This document shows, piece after piece, positions 17,053 to 26,104 of a DNA stretch of 64,000 nucleotides. The translations under genes and the position numbers were made by a program. Origin of the DNA: Seonamhaeicola algicola (GTDB lineage Bacteria > Bacteroidota > Bacteroidia > Flavobacteriales > Flavobacteriaceae); the NCBI RefSeq assembly GCF_007997385.1, contig NZ_VOSC01000033.1, forward strand, positions 186,775 to 250,774, read 5' to 3'. Under the pieces are notes generated by a model that was not told where the DNA came from, ran no database searches, and saw only the letters and a program-made list of their open reading frames with translations. Position 1 is the stretch's first letter; each line of letters starts with the position of its first letter.

Positions 17053-17076
17053 AAAGCGCAGTAATTACCGCGCTTT
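17053..17076 (-). terminator. Intrinsic terminator after the DUF1080 gene
   Basis: AAAGCGC (17053-17059) pairs with GCGCTTT (17070-17076); in the leftward RNA a run of seven T follows. It lies 30 bp beyond the stop at 17106 and separates the sugar cluster from the arginine operon. Confidence 0.8.
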
Positions 17077-17105
17077 CAATTTATTATGTTAAAAAACAAC
17101 CTGTT

Positions 17106-17843
17106 TTAATCTAGCTTTCTAACCCAAATATTTCTATAACTCACTAAATCACCATGATCTTGAAGAAAAATTGGTGCTTCACCATGTGCTTTATAACTTG
17201 GTTTTCCTCTGTAAACTGTTGGCCCTTGTATTTCAAAATGGTCTTGTACTAAAACACCATTATGTAATACCGTTACCGTAGCTTTTTTAACTACATTGCC
17301 TTTTACATCAAATTCAGGTTGATGATATATAATATCGTACATATTCCATTCACCAGTTGGAACTGATGCCATTGCTAACGGAATAGACTGCTTGTAAACA
17401 GAGCCTACTTGACCATTAGAGTAAGTTTCATTGTTATTATTATCTAACACCTGTATTTCATAACGGCCTTGTAAAAACACACCACTATTACCTCGTTTTT
17501 GTCCTTTTTTATCAATGATATCAATGGGCGATTTCCACTCAATATGCAACTGTATACTACCAAATTTCTGCTTTGTAGTAATGCCTCCAGATGTTGGTTT
17601 CACAGTCATTGAACCATCAGAATTTAAAGTCCAACTAACTGTATTGTTTTTACCGTTCCAGCTATCAAAATTAGTACCATCAAACAACACTATAGCATCA
17701 CTGGGAGCTAAATTATTATTACCTGGCACTACTTTTGGCACTTTGGGTTGCCATACTTCGGTTAACTTGGGATCTATGTCTTGTTGCGAAAAGCTTAAAC
17801 AACTTATACTAAGTGCTAAACTTAATGTTATTATGTTTTTCAT
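17106..17843 (-). CDS. DUF1080 / 3-keto-disaccharide hydrolase family protein
   Basis: A 245-residue exported protein with an N-terminal signal peptide (cleavage near CLSFSQQD). The body is a DUF1080 jelly-roll domain: VLFDGTNFDSWNG at its start, then SIQLHIEWKSP, NSGVFLQGRYEIQVLDN and a C-terminal PIFLQDHGDLVSYRNIWVR. Members of this family hydrolyse the glycosidic bond of 3-keto-glycosides made by C3 oxidation. It is the last gene of the leftward arm, 5 bp after the TIM-barrel isomerase gene, so it should be coexpressed. One of three DUF1080 proteins in the window. The exact glycoside is unknown. Confidence 0.85.
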   Translation of the reverse strand: MKNIITLSLALSISCLSFSQQDIDPKLTEVWQPKVPKVVPGNNNLAPSDAIVLFDGTNFDSWNGKNNTVSWTLNSDGSMTVKPTSGGITTKQKFGSIQLHIEWKSPIDIIDKKGQKRGNSGVFLQGRYEIQVLDNNNNETYSNGQVGSVYKQSIPLAMASVPTGEWNMYDIIYHQPEFDVKGNVVKKATVTVLHNGVLVQDHFEIQGPTVYRGKPSYKAHGEAPIFLQDHGDLVSYRNIWVRKLD

Positions 17844-17848
17844 TGTTA

Positions 17849-18901
17849 TTAAATACCTAATACACTTTTTAAATACGCTTCATCAATATCGCCTCCAGCA
17901 AAATCATCAAAACTACGTGTTGCTGCTTCAATAATATGTTTTTTTATAAAAGGTGCGCCTTCTCTAGCTCCTTGTTCTGATGATTTTATACAACATTCCC
18001 ATTCCATAACCGCCCATAAATCTAAACCATAAGTAGTTAATTTTGAAAATATAGCACTAAAATCCACTTGCCCATCTCCTAAGCTTCTAAAACGTCCCGC
18101 TCTATCTTTCCAATCAGCATAACCACCATAAACGCCTTGTCTTCCTGTTGGGTTAAATTCAGCATCTTTTACATGAAACGCTCGTATTCTTTCATGATAA
18201 ATATCTATAAACTGTAAATAATCTAACTGCTGAAGCACAAAATGACTTGGGTCATACAATAAATTTGCACGCGAATGATTTCCGGTAGCTTCTAAAAAGC
18301 GCTCATACGAAATACCATCATGTAAATCTTCTCCAGGATGAATTTCATAACACACATCAACCCCATGTTCATCAAAATGATTTAAAATAGGCAACCAACG
18401 GTTTGCTAACTCTTTAAAACCCATTTCAACTAATCCGTTAGGGCGTTGTGGCCAAGGATACACAGTATGCCACATTAGCGCACCTGAAAATGATGCATGC
18501 GACTTTAACCCCAAACGCCCACTTACAGTTCCACATTTTTTTACAAAATCTACAGCCCACGCTGTTCTAGCCTTAGGGTTTCCTCTAACGTGCTCTGGTG
18601 CAAAACCATCAAACATAGAATCGTAAGCCGGATTTACAGCTACTAATTGCCCTTGTAAATGTGTAGAAAGTTCGGTTATTTCCAATCCGTAAGATTGTAC
18701 TTTACCTTTCAACTCATCACAATAAGTTTCACTTTCGGCAGCCGTTTCAATATCTATTAAATTACTTTCCCACGTAGGTATTTGTATACCTTTATATCCT
18801 AAATTTGAAGCCCATTGACACATACCATCCAAACTGTTAAATGGTGCTTCACTACCTGCAAATTGAGCTAAAAATACCGCAGGTCCTTTAATTGTTTTCA
18901 T
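17849..18901 (-). CDS. Sugar phosphate isomerase/epimerase-family TIM barrel
   Basis: A 350-residue cytoplasmic protein of the AP endonuclease 2/xylose-isomerase-like fold. The metal site is visible as E186 (VCYEIHPGE), D217 (LLYDPSHF), H243 (AFHVKDAE) and E300 (VMEWEC). Family members isomerise or epimerise sugars; related proteins near Gfo/Idh/MocA genes process 3-keto-sugars, and some cleave 3-keto-C-glycosides by elimination. No signal peptide is seen. The gene is separated from the upstream oxidoreductase gene by 236 bp that contain a degenerate repeat, so it may have its own promoter. Confidence 0.85.
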   Translation of the reverse strand: MKTIKGPAVFLAQFAGSEAPFNSLDGMCQWASNLGYKGIQIPTWESNLIDIETAAESETYCDELKGKVQSYGLEITELSTHLQGQLVAVNPAYDSMFDGFAPEHVRGNPKARTAWAVDFVKKCGTVSGRLGLKSHASFSGALMWHTVYPWPQRPNGLVEMGFKELANRWLPILNHFDEHGVDVCYEIHPGEDLHDGISYERFLEATGNHSRANLLYDPSHFVLQQLDYLQFIDIYHERIRAFHVKDAEFNPTGRQGVYGGYADWKDRAGRFRSLGDGQVDFSAIFSKLTTYGLDLWAVMEWECCIKSSEQGAREGAPFIKKHIIEAATRSFDDFAGGDIDEAYLKSVLGI

Positions 18902-18934
18902 AATATTTTGTTGTGTTTAGTTTATGTTTTTTTG

Positions 18935-19112
18935 GCGTTACCACAAGGGTCGGGCTTTTATTCATGATTATTTAACCTATATTTTTGAATTCATGAACAT
19001 AAATGTTTCGCCATATCTTTTTTAAACTTGTTTTTTTGTACAAATTTGCTCATGCTTCACAAATGCACTCAAACCGTCGTTTAAAAAAGGATGCAGCTGC
19101 AATCCCTAACGC
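18935..19112. repeat. Putative degenerate intergenic element with short terminal inverted repeats
   Basis: The spacer between the isomerase and oxidoreductase genes starts with GCGTTACCACAAGGGTCGGG and ends with TGCAATCCCTAACGC; the outer GCGTTA and TAACGC are inverted repeats. From memory, similar text recurs between genes in Flavobacterium-type genomes, so it may be a non-coding miniature element. No coding sequence is seen inside. Confidence 0.45.
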
Positions 19113-19137
19113 AAACCTTGCCAATATTTATTCTAAA

Positions 19138-20286
19138 TTAACTTAATTTAGTCCAAGCAGCATTGTTTTTATCACTTTCAACCGATGCGTAAATAAATTG
19201 CATACCACGCACCCCATCTTTTGCTGTTGGGTAATCTGGTTTTTCAATAATTTCACCATTTAAAACTGCTAATAAATGCGTAGCAAAGTTTTTATAAACA
19301 GTTGCAAAAGCCTCTAAATATCCTTCCGGATGACCAGCTGGAATTCTGGAAACCGCCAATGCTTCAGGATACAAATTATTACCATTAGGCGTAAAAATTT
19401 TAACCGGTTCATCTAACCAATGTGTAATTAACTGGTTAGGGTTTTCTTGGTGCCACTCTAAACTACCTTTTTCACCATACACTTTAATAGCTAAATTATT
19501 TTCTTCGCCTAAAGCAATTTGCGAAAAAGACATGGTGCCTTTAGCGCCATTTTCCATTCTAATTAGCACATTTCCATCATCATCTAAAACACGTCCTTCA
19601 CCAAATCTTCCTAAATCGGCCGCTAATTCTTCAATTTTTAAACCTGTAATATATTCAACTAAGTTTTCAGCATGGGTACCAATATCACCCAAAGCACCAC
19701 CAATTCCTGAACGTTTAGGATCTACCCTCCACGCCGCTTGTTTTTGGCCGGTGGCTTCAACCGCGGTACTTAGCCAACCCTGTAAATACTGTACTTGTAT
19801 TTTTCTAATTTTACCAAGATCGCCATTATCAACCATAGCCTTAGCTTGTTTCACCAAAGAATTGCCTGTATAATTATGTGTTAGCGCAAACAATTTTCCG
19901 CTTTTTTCAACTATTTTCTCTAGTTCAACAGCTTCATCTAAAGTTAAAGTCATTGGTTTATCACACACTACATGAAAACCATTTTCTAAAGCCATTTTTG
20001 CTGGAGGAAAGTGCATATGATTTGGTGTTACAATGGCCACAAAATCCATTCTAACATCTTCGGGAAGTTGTTTTTCTTTCGCAATCATTTCTTCATAACT
20101 TCGGTAGCATCTATTTTCTGGCAAATACAGTGCTTTACCTGATGCTATTGATTTTTCTGCACTACTACTAAAAGCACCACAAACTAAATCTATCATCCCG
20201 TCAATAGACGCTGCTTTTCTGTGTACATCACCAATGAACGATCCGGTGCCGCCACCAATCATTCCCATTCTTAATTTTCTTGACAT
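19138..20286 (-). CDS. Gfo/Idh/MocA-family NAD(P)-dependent oxidoreductase
   Basis: The 382-residue protein starts with a Rossmann nucleotide site (MGMIGGGTGSFIGDVH), has the family lysine K110 in VCDKPMTLTLDEA, and the D201-x3-H205 motif in GDIGTHAENL. No signal peptide is present, so it is cytoplasmic. Family members oxidise or reduce sugar hydroxyls, often at C3; in gut Bacteroides a related operon with DUF1080 genes interconverts glycosides and 3-keto-glycosides. Here it could reduce imported 3-keto-glucose back to glucose. It follows the MFS gene by 8 bp. Confidence 0.9.
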   Translation of the reverse strand: MSRKLRMGMIGGGTGSFIGDVHRKAASIDGMIDLVCGAFSSSAEKSIASGKALYLPENRCYRSYEEMIAKEKQLPEDVRMDFVAIVTPNHMHFPPAKMALENGFHVVCDKPMTLTLDEAVELEKIVEKSGKLFALTHNYTGNSLVKQAKAMVDNGDLGKIRKIQVQYLQGWLSTAVEATGQKQAAWRVDPKRSGIGGALGDIGTHAENLVEYITGLKIEELAADLGRFGEGRVLDDDGNVLIRMENGAKGTMSFSQIALGEENNLAIKVYGEKGSLEWHQENPNQLITHWLDEPVKIFTPNGNNLYPEALAVSRIPAGHPEGYLEAFATVYKNFATHLLAVLNGEIIEKPDYPTAKDGVRGMQFIYASVESDKNNAAWTKLS

Positions 20287-20294
20287 GTTTTATT

Positions 20295-21467
20295 TTATGC
20301 GTTTTCTGTTTTATTTCGTTTTTTCATATAAATATTTAACCCTAAAAAGGCCACAATTAAAATTGCTGGTAAAATAGACATGGTACGCAATGCCTCTGAG
20401 GCGCTTGCATTATCCATTAAATTACCCATAATTGGTAATACTATTGATACCGAAAACATACCTGCACCACCCATAATAGATAAGCCTAAAGCACCTGTTT
20501 CTGGCAAATATTCTGCTACGAAACCTAACATTGTTGGCCAGAAAAAAGTAACACCAACAGCAAAAACTGCTGCAGCCACAAACGTCATACCTCCACTTAA
20601 AACAGTTAACATCCACAAACCTATAAATGTAAAAATTGCAGAGTATAATAGCATGCCCGAAGGTTTTAATTTATGTACCACCTGACCCGCAAACATACGC
20701 CCTAAAGCCATAATACCATTAATAAAAGCTAGTACTAATAATGGCGCTGATACAGATTCTTTTAAAAGTGATTCTATACGTTGTGTTGTACCCAACTCTG
20801 ATGCTGCTGTTAAAAACATACAAAACACCATGAATAAAAACAATGGTTTAAGTGCGCTTGAAAACATCTTTTTGTTACTTATACCTAATTGCACACGCTC
20901 TGTAACAGGCATGTTTTGTCCAAAAAACAAAACACCATAGGCTATTAACGGAATAAACAACGTACCAACCATTACTTGCCAGCTAAGGTTTAAAACATCC
21001 ATTACCAACCAGCCCAAAAGCGCCCCAATTACTATACCACCGGGAAACCAAACATGGAATCTGTTTAACATTTTAGTTTTTTCTTTGGTATACATTGATG
21101 CCACCATAGGGTTTAATGCTGCCTCTACAAACCCATTACCTATACCTATAAATAACGTGGCTATAAATAATGATGTCATTGAGCTTGCCAATAATGTTAA
21201 AACAATACCTACCGCATGTGTTAAAAATGCCATCCACGTTATTCTTTTTATGCCCAATAAATCTACTAACGGCCCGCCAATAATCATAGCTATTGTAAAA
21301 CCAAAAAAAGCGGGTGTAAATGCATAGCCTATTTGCTCTAAAGTTAAGCCTACGCCTTCGGGCCCAAAAACGGTTTCTAATCTGGCGCGAATTGCAAATG
21401 TCATTGCCGTTGTTATTAAAGCAAGACAACTTGCCAAAAACAGTCTGTTTTTATTAATATTCTCCAT
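20295..21467 (-). CDS. MFS transporter, likely sugar importer
   Basis: A 390-residue protein with about 12 hydrophobic segments. A typical MFS loop is seen after the second helix (GGPLVDLLGIKRITW), with a second-half counterpart in MALGRMFAGQVVHKLKPSGM. The acidic/aromatic pattern (FVEAALNPMVASMY, NRFHVWFPGG) resembles the FucP/glucose-galactose permease group. Its position between two sugar isomerase/oxidoreductase genes suggests import of the periplasmic product of this cluster, perhaps a 3-keto-sugar or free hexose. Substrate assignment is by context only. Confidence 0.85.
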   Translation of the reverse strand: MENINKNRLFLASCLALITTAMTFAIRARLETVFGPEGVGLTLEQIGYAFTPAFFGFTIAMIIGGPLVDLLGIKRITWMAFLTHAVGIVLTLLASSMTSLFIATLFIGIGNGFVEAALNPMVASMYTKEKTKMLNRFHVWFPGGIVIGALLGWLVMDVLNLSWQVMVGTLFIPLIAYGVLFFGQNMPVTERVQLGISNKKMFSSALKPLFLFMVFCMFLTAASELGTTQRIESLLKESVSAPLLVLAFINGIMALGRMFAGQVVHKLKPSGMLLYSAIFTFIGLWMLTVLSGGMTFVAAAVFAVGVTFFWPTMLGFVAEYLPETGALGLSIMGGAGMFSVSIVLPIMGNLMDNASASEALRTMSILPAILIVAFLGLNIYMKKRNKTENA

Positions 21468-21488
21468 AAAAATTTAGTTAGTTAGTAA

Positions 21489-22466
21489 TTATGATAATTG
21501 TTTGCCAACTTTAATTAGCAAATTTCTTGTTAATTCAATGCCTTTATTCTCCGGAAACTTCAATCCCTCATATTCAACACCAACGTACCCATTATACCCA
21601 ACATTTTTAACCATTGTCATTACCCTATGGTAATCTATAGTGGTTTCGTTACCGTTCTCATCAAAATCATAAGACTTAGCGCTTACAGCTTTTGCAAAAG
21701 GCAATAATTGCTGCATACCTTTATATCTATCGTAATCTTCAAAACATGGGCGTACACCATTAGCATCTTTTTCACCTTTGTTTATACAGAAGTTACCAAA
21801 ATCTGGAAGCGTTCCACAATTATCATTTTTTACTTTTGAAAACACTTGGTACATCCAATTTCCGTTTGAAGATAATCCTCCATGATTTTCTACTAAAACA
21901 TTAATATTGGAACCTTTTGCAAACTCTGATAATTTTTGAAGTGAGTCTACAGCTACCTCTACACCATCATCAAAATTATTAGCTCCAGCAAGATTTACGC
22001 GTATTGCATGACAACCTAAAAAATGCGCAGCTTCTACCCATTTATAATGATTTTCAATGGCTTGCAAACGCTTTTTATCATCAGGCACTGCTAAATTACC
22101 CTCTCTATCAATCATTATAAGTACGTTTTGCTGACCTTCGGCATTAGCCCTTGTATTCATTTCTTTTAAATACGCCATATTTTTGGCTTTATCTTTAAAG
22201 AAACCATTTACGTACTCTAAGCCTTCACAACCTAAGCTTCTAGATTTAGCTGCAAAATCTAAATTATCCATGTCGCCTGCAAATAAGGCTCTGTGCAAAG
22301 ACCATTGTGCTAATGATATTTTAAAAAAAAGGGAAGTATCTTCTGCTTTGTTGCTTTCAATAGTTTTAACTTCACTTTTTGAAGTATCTTTACATGAAGC
22401 AGCACCAAGCAACGCTAAAGCAAGACCCGATTGCCCCGCTTTATTTATAAAATCACGTCGTTTCAT
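21489..22466 (-). CDS. Exported TIM-barrel sugar isomerase/epimerase (hydroxypyruvate-isomerase-like)
   Basis: A 325-residue protein with a Tat-like signal (KRRDFINKAGQSG) merged with a lipobox (LALLGAASC), so it is probably a folded-exported lipoprotein. The rest is an AP endonuclease 2-type barrel with metal-ligand candidates in LVENHGG, TLPDFGNFC, SAKSYDFDENG and GVEYEGLKFPENKG. Unlike its cytoplasmic paralogue at 17849 it acts outside the cytoplasm, which suits a step on periplasmic 3-keto-glycosides. It is 21 bp upstream of the MFS gene and is the first enzyme gene of the leftward arm. Confidence 0.82.
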   Translation of the reverse strand: MKRRDFINKAGQSGLALALLGAASCKDTSKSEVKTIESNKAEDTSLFFKISLAQWSLHRALFAGDMDNLDFAAKSRSLGCEGLEYVNGFFKDKAKNMAYLKEMNTRANAEGQQNVLIMIDREGNLAVPDDKKRLQAIENHYKWVEAAHFLGCHAIRVNLAGANNFDDGVEVAVDSLQKLSEFAKGSNINVLVENHGGLSSNGNWMYQVFSKVKNDNCGTLPDFGNFCINKGEKDANGVRPCFEDYDRYKGMQQLLPFAKAVSAKSYDFDENGNETTIDYHRVMTMVKNVGYNGYVGVEYEGLKFPENKGIELTRNLLIKVGKQLS

Positions 22467-22570
22467 ACCTTATATTTAGTTAGTTTAGGTTGGTAATTAC
22501 GTGAAAATATACAAATAAAATATTACCTCTGTTTATTTTTATTCAGTGAAAGAATTTAAACAAAAACATT

Positions 22571-23614
22571 TTATAATTCTGGATAAGCAACCAAAGATTG
22601 GTTTATGCACTGTAATTTCCTAAACTCATTAGGTGAACATTTTTCATGTTTTTTAAATACTGTTGAAAAATACTGACTAGTTGTGAAACCGCACATATAA
22701 GCCACTTCACTTACAGTTAATTTTTCATTTTCTTTCAGAATTTTTTTAGACATTTCTAATCTTCGCATTGTTAAATAACGCATAGGCGTTAAATTAGTTA
22801 ATTGTTTACAATGATGTGTAAACCTAGTTAAACCAACACCTGCCGATTGTGCCATTTGCTCAATAGTCCAGTTTTCAGATAAATTTTTATCCAACTCCTT
22901 CAAAAAATATTGCACACTACGTGAGCTATCGGTTAACGCCTCATTTAATTCAATTTTTTCAGTATCTAACAAATCAAGTATTAGAATAAGCAAATAATTT
23001 ACCAACAAACGAATTCTAGACGCATTGCTTCCGTTTTCATCAGTATTAACTGCCATGTTTATGCGTTTAAAACAATCTCTGAATCGTTGATCTGTTTTTA
23101 AAATAGACTTTTCGTTATGCCTTAAAATAGTTGTTAAGCGGGTTAAATCTTTATTAGTTAGCGTAATCCAATCTGGCCAAACCCATTCTTGGTGTGGTCT
23201 TCGCACGCCTAAATCAATAATCACCCAATAAAATTTCCCCATTCCTATATACGGATTTCCAACTTTATGTGCCTCCCAAGGACGTGTTATTGTTAAATGA
23301 TTAGGCGTTAATAACACCTCCTTGTTTTCTTGAGCATATGGCATGGTACCTGATTCTAAAAAATGAAATTCTATACCTTCATTTCTGTGCCAATCTAAAC
23401 CCCAATCTTGCGGTTCATTAGCATCCCAATAACCAATACTATTAAGCCCTAAGGTATTATCATCTAACCTATCACCAGGATATGTATGTCTTGCCAGAGC
23501 TTTAAATTTTAGTTTTTTCCTGTGGTAGGCATCTATTAAAGGCAAGCAAGTATCTGCATGATACACCACGCCGTCAGCCTCATAAGGTTCTATTTGATGT
23601 ATATTTATTTTCAC
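22571..23614 (-). CDS. AraC-family transcriptional regulator
   Basis: The 347-residue protein has an N-terminal cupin-like ligand domain (about 60-150, with GIEFHFLESGTMPY and ITRPWEAHKVGNP) and a C-terminal pair of helix-turn-helix motifs (NWTIEQMAQSAGVGLTRF and LTVSEVAYMCGFTTSQYF). The first codon appears to be GTG at 23614, since an in-frame stop lies just upstream and no ATG precedes it. It is divergent from the first GMC gene (127-bp gap) and just upstream of the leftward arm, so it most likely controls both arms in response to a sugar or glycoside. Confidence 0.88.
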   Translation of the reverse strand: MKINIHQIEPYEADGVVYHADTCLPLIDAYHRKKLKFKALARHTYPGDRLDDNTLGLNSIGYWDANEPQDWGLDWHRNEGIEFHFLESGTMPYAQENKEVLLTPNHLTITRPWEAHKVGNPYIGMGKFYWVIIDLGVRRPHQEWVWPDWITLTNKDLTRLTTILRHNEKSILKTDQRFRDCFKRINMAVNTDENGSNASRIRLLVNYLLILILDLLDTEKIELNEALTDSSRSVQYFLKELDKNLSENWTIEQMAQSAGVGLTRFTHHCKQLTNLTPMRYLTMRRLEMSKKILKENEKLTVSEVAYMCGFTTSQYFSTVFKKHEKCSPNEFRKLQCINQSLVAYPEL

Positions 23615-23741
23615 TGAAAAAATTTAAACATTACAATGATGCAAATTAAGTATTTTTCCAATTATATTAAAAATTAACCCTATTTTGTAGGATATTATCA
23701 AAAACCACCACATTAAACTACAAAATCACAACACAAACTAA

Positions 23742-25457
23742 ATGAGTAATAATAAATATTCTGAAACTTATGATGCTATTGTAATTGGCACGGGTATTTC
23801 AGGAGGTTGGGCAGCTAAAGAACTCTGTGAAGGCGGCCTTAAAACCTTGGTTTTAGAACGCGGCAGAATGGTTAAACACATTGAAGACTACCCTACCATG
23901 AATATGGATCCGTGGGATTTTAAACACCGTGAAAAACAACATCCAAATGCTACAAAAAATCAACATAAACAAAGCAGGCTTTGGGGCGGAAACCTAACAA
24001 AACCAGCTACCAAGCATTGGTTTGTAGACGATGTAAAACACCCCTATAACGAAGTTAAAGAATATCTTTGGATGCGCGGATATCATGTTGGCGGACGCTC
24101 AATTATGTGGGGCAAACAAAGCTACAGGTTAAGCGATTTAGATTTTGAAGCCAATAAAAAAGACGGCCATGGTGTTGATTGGCCAGTTAGATACAAAGAT
24201 ATTGCGCCTTGGTATGATAAGGTAGAAGCGTACATTGGCGTATCTGGCGAAAACCTAGGTTTACCTCAACTACCCGACCAAAAGCTTGAACCTCCCATGG
24301 AGCTAAATTGTGTTGAAGAAAACCTTAAAGAAAGTATTAAGAATAATTTTGAAGACGGTAGACTTTTAACTATTGGTAGAGCTGCACATATTACAAGCAC
24401 CAAGCCTCATGAAGGGCGCAGTAAATGTCAATTTAGAAATCGCTGTATGCGTGGTTGCCCATTCGGAGGTTATTTTAGCAGTAACTCATGTACGTTACCT
24501 GCTGCCGAACGCACCGGAAACATGACGCTTAGACCACATTCTATAGCCTATGAAATTGTTTATGATGATACCTTAAAAAAGGCTACTGGTGTAAAAATTA
24601 TTGATGCTGAAACTAAAGAAAAGTTTGAATTTAAAGCTGAAATAATTTTTTGTTGCGCATCGGCAATTGCTTCAACAGCTATTTTAATGCAATCAAAATC
24701 TGACCGATTTCCCAACGGCTTAGGTAACGATTCTGGAGAATTAGGCCATAATTTAATGGATCACCACTATGCCGTTGGAGCCTCTGCTGAAGTAGATGGT
24801 TTTAACGACAAATACTACAAAGGAAGACGACCAAACGGATTTTACATTCCTAGATTTAGAAATTTAGGAGACACAAAAACAAAAAAAGATTTTATACGCG
24901 GTTACGGTTACCAAGGTGGCGCAAGCCGAACTAATTGGCAACATGCCGTTTCTGAACTAAGCTTTGGAAAAGAGCTGAAAGAAAAAATATTAAAACCCGG
25001 TCCTTGGCGTATAGGTATGTCTGGTTTTGGTGAATGCTTACCGTATCATGAAAACAAAATCTCTTTAAATTATAATAAACCAGATGAATGGGGGCTTCCA
25101 ACTATAGATTTTGATGCCGAAATTAAAGACAATGAAATTAAAATGCGTGAAGACATGAGAGACCAAGCCGTAGCCATGCTAAAAGCTGCTGGTTACAAAA
25201 ATGTAAAAGGCCACTTAGGTAAAGCAATACCCGGAGCTTGTATTCACGAAATGGGAACTGCCAGAATGGGGCATGATCCAAAAACATCAGTTTTAAACAA
25301 ATATAATCAAGTGCATACTTGTAAAAATGTATATGTAACAGATGGAGCTTTTATGACATCTTCGGCATGCCAAAACCCATCATTAACATATATGGCATTT
25401 ACAGCCAGAGCCGCTAATCATGCAATAAAAGAATTCAATAAAAATAAAAACAGTTAA
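23742..25457 (+). CDS. GMC-family FAD dehydrogenase, catalytic subunit (first copy)
   Basis: A 571-residue flavoprotein. The FAD-binding motif is VIGTGISGGWAAKELCEGG (14-32) and the C-terminal GMC signature carries the catalytic pair H502 (IHEMGTARMGHD) and N545 (CQNPSLTYMA). Three Cys (C229, C235, C239) form a C-x5-C-x3-C-P motif similar to the iron-sulfur region of bacterial FAD glucose dehydrogenases. No Sec signal is seen; export probably rides on the Tat-like signal of the small subunit encoded 3 bp downstream. Paired with a gluconate 2-dehydrogenase subunit 3 homologue, it matches the layout of glucoside 3-dehydrogenases, which oxidise the C3 hydroxyl of sugars. Electron acceptor is not encoded as a cytochrome here. 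Confidence 0.87.
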   Translation: MSNNKYSETYDAIVIGTGISGGWAAKELCEGGLKTLVLERGRMVKHIEDYPTMNMDPWDFKHREKQHPNATKNQHKQSRLWGGNLTKPATKHWFVDDVKHPYNEVKEYLWMRGYHVGGRSIMWGKQSYRLSDLDFEANKKDGHGVDWPVRYKDIAPWYDKVEAYIGVSGENLGLPQLPDQKLEPPMELNCVEENLKESIKNNFEDGRLLTIGRAAHITSTKPHEGRSKCQFRNRCMRGCPFGGYFSSNSCTLPAAERTGNMTLRPHSIAYEIVYDDTLKKATGVKIIDAETKEKFEFKAEIIFCCASAIASTAILMQSKSDRFPNGLGNDSGELGHNLMDHHYAVGASAEVDGFNDKYYKGRRPNGFYIPRFRNLGDTKTKKDFIRGYGYQGGASRTNWQHAVSELSFGKELKEKILKPGPWRIGMSGFGECLPYHENKISLNYNKPDEWGLPTIDFDAEIKDNEIKMREDMRDQAVAMLKAAGYKNVKGHLGKAIPGACIHEMGTARMGHDPKTSVLNKYNQVHTCKNVYVTDGAFMTSSACQNPSLTYMAFTARAANHAIKEFNKNKNS

Positions 25458-25460
25458 ATT

Positions 25461-26087
25461 ATGAATAGAAGAACAGCACTTAAAAATTTAACTGCAAGCA
25501 TTGGCTACACCATTGCAACACCTACTATACTAAGTATTTTATCATCTTGCAACAATAACAACCCTACTTGGAAACCTCTATTTTTATCTGAAGATGAAAA
25601 ACATATTGTTACAAATTTAGCTGATATTATTTTACCAAAAACCGAACTTCCCGGTGCTTTAGATGTTAACATTCCTCAGTTTATTGATTTAATGTATCAT
25701 GACATAGAAACAACTGAAAACAAGAATATATTTAAAAAAGGCGCTTCTTTATTTACTGAAAAAGCCATATTAAACTCAAAGAAACCCATATCTGAACTTT
25801 CTAAAAAAGATTTCAGCATACTTTTAAATTCATATTTTAATGTTTCAGAAGAAGATTCAAAAAACATTATAAACCAACTAAAAAACCACGTAAAAAACAT
25901 TCCACAAACTAAACAAGATACCTATTACATATACAAATTTCTTTACACTGTTAGAGAATATACCATTTTTGGATATTGCACCTCAGAACAAATAGGCGAA
26001 AACGTATTAGCTTATGATCCTGTTCCAGGCATTCAATTAGGATGTATTTCTACAGAAGAAACCAATGGTAAAGCGTGGTCTTTGTAA
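25461..26087 (+). CDS. Gluconate 2-dehydrogenase subunit 3-like small subunit (first copy)
   Basis: The 208-residue partner of the preceding GMC subunit. It begins with MNRRTALKNL followed by a hydrophobic stretch ending in ILSSC, a Tat-like signal that may also be lipidated. The mature part has the family pattern NLADIILPKTELPGALDVNIPQFIDLM and ends with VLAYDPVPGIQLGCI. In known three-part dehydrogenases this subunit stabilises the flavoprotein and carries it through the Tat system. Only about 40 percent similar by eye to the second small subunit, much less than the two large subunits. Confidence 0.83.
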   Translation: MNRRTALKNLTASIGYTIATPTILSILSSCNNNNPTWKPLFLSEDEKHIVTNLADIILPKTELPGALDVNIPQFIDLMYHDIETTENKNIFKKGASLFTEKAILNSKKPISELSKKDFSILLNSYFNVSEEDSKNIINQLKNHVKNIPQTKQDTYYIYKFLYTVREYTIFGYCTSEQIGENVLAYDPVPGIQLGCISTEETNGKAWSL

Positions 26088-26104
26088 TTTAAGTTAAACT
26101 AATT

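Noticed and set aside
17515-17934. Rightward open frame of 139 codons
   Set aside because: Antisense to the DUF1080 gene and spans into the next gene; Cys/Leu-rich composition of a shadow frame.
25458-26104. Frameshifted or broken gene between the two GMC copies
   Set aside because: The 208-residue frame there is an intact small subunit with its own start, signal and family pattern.
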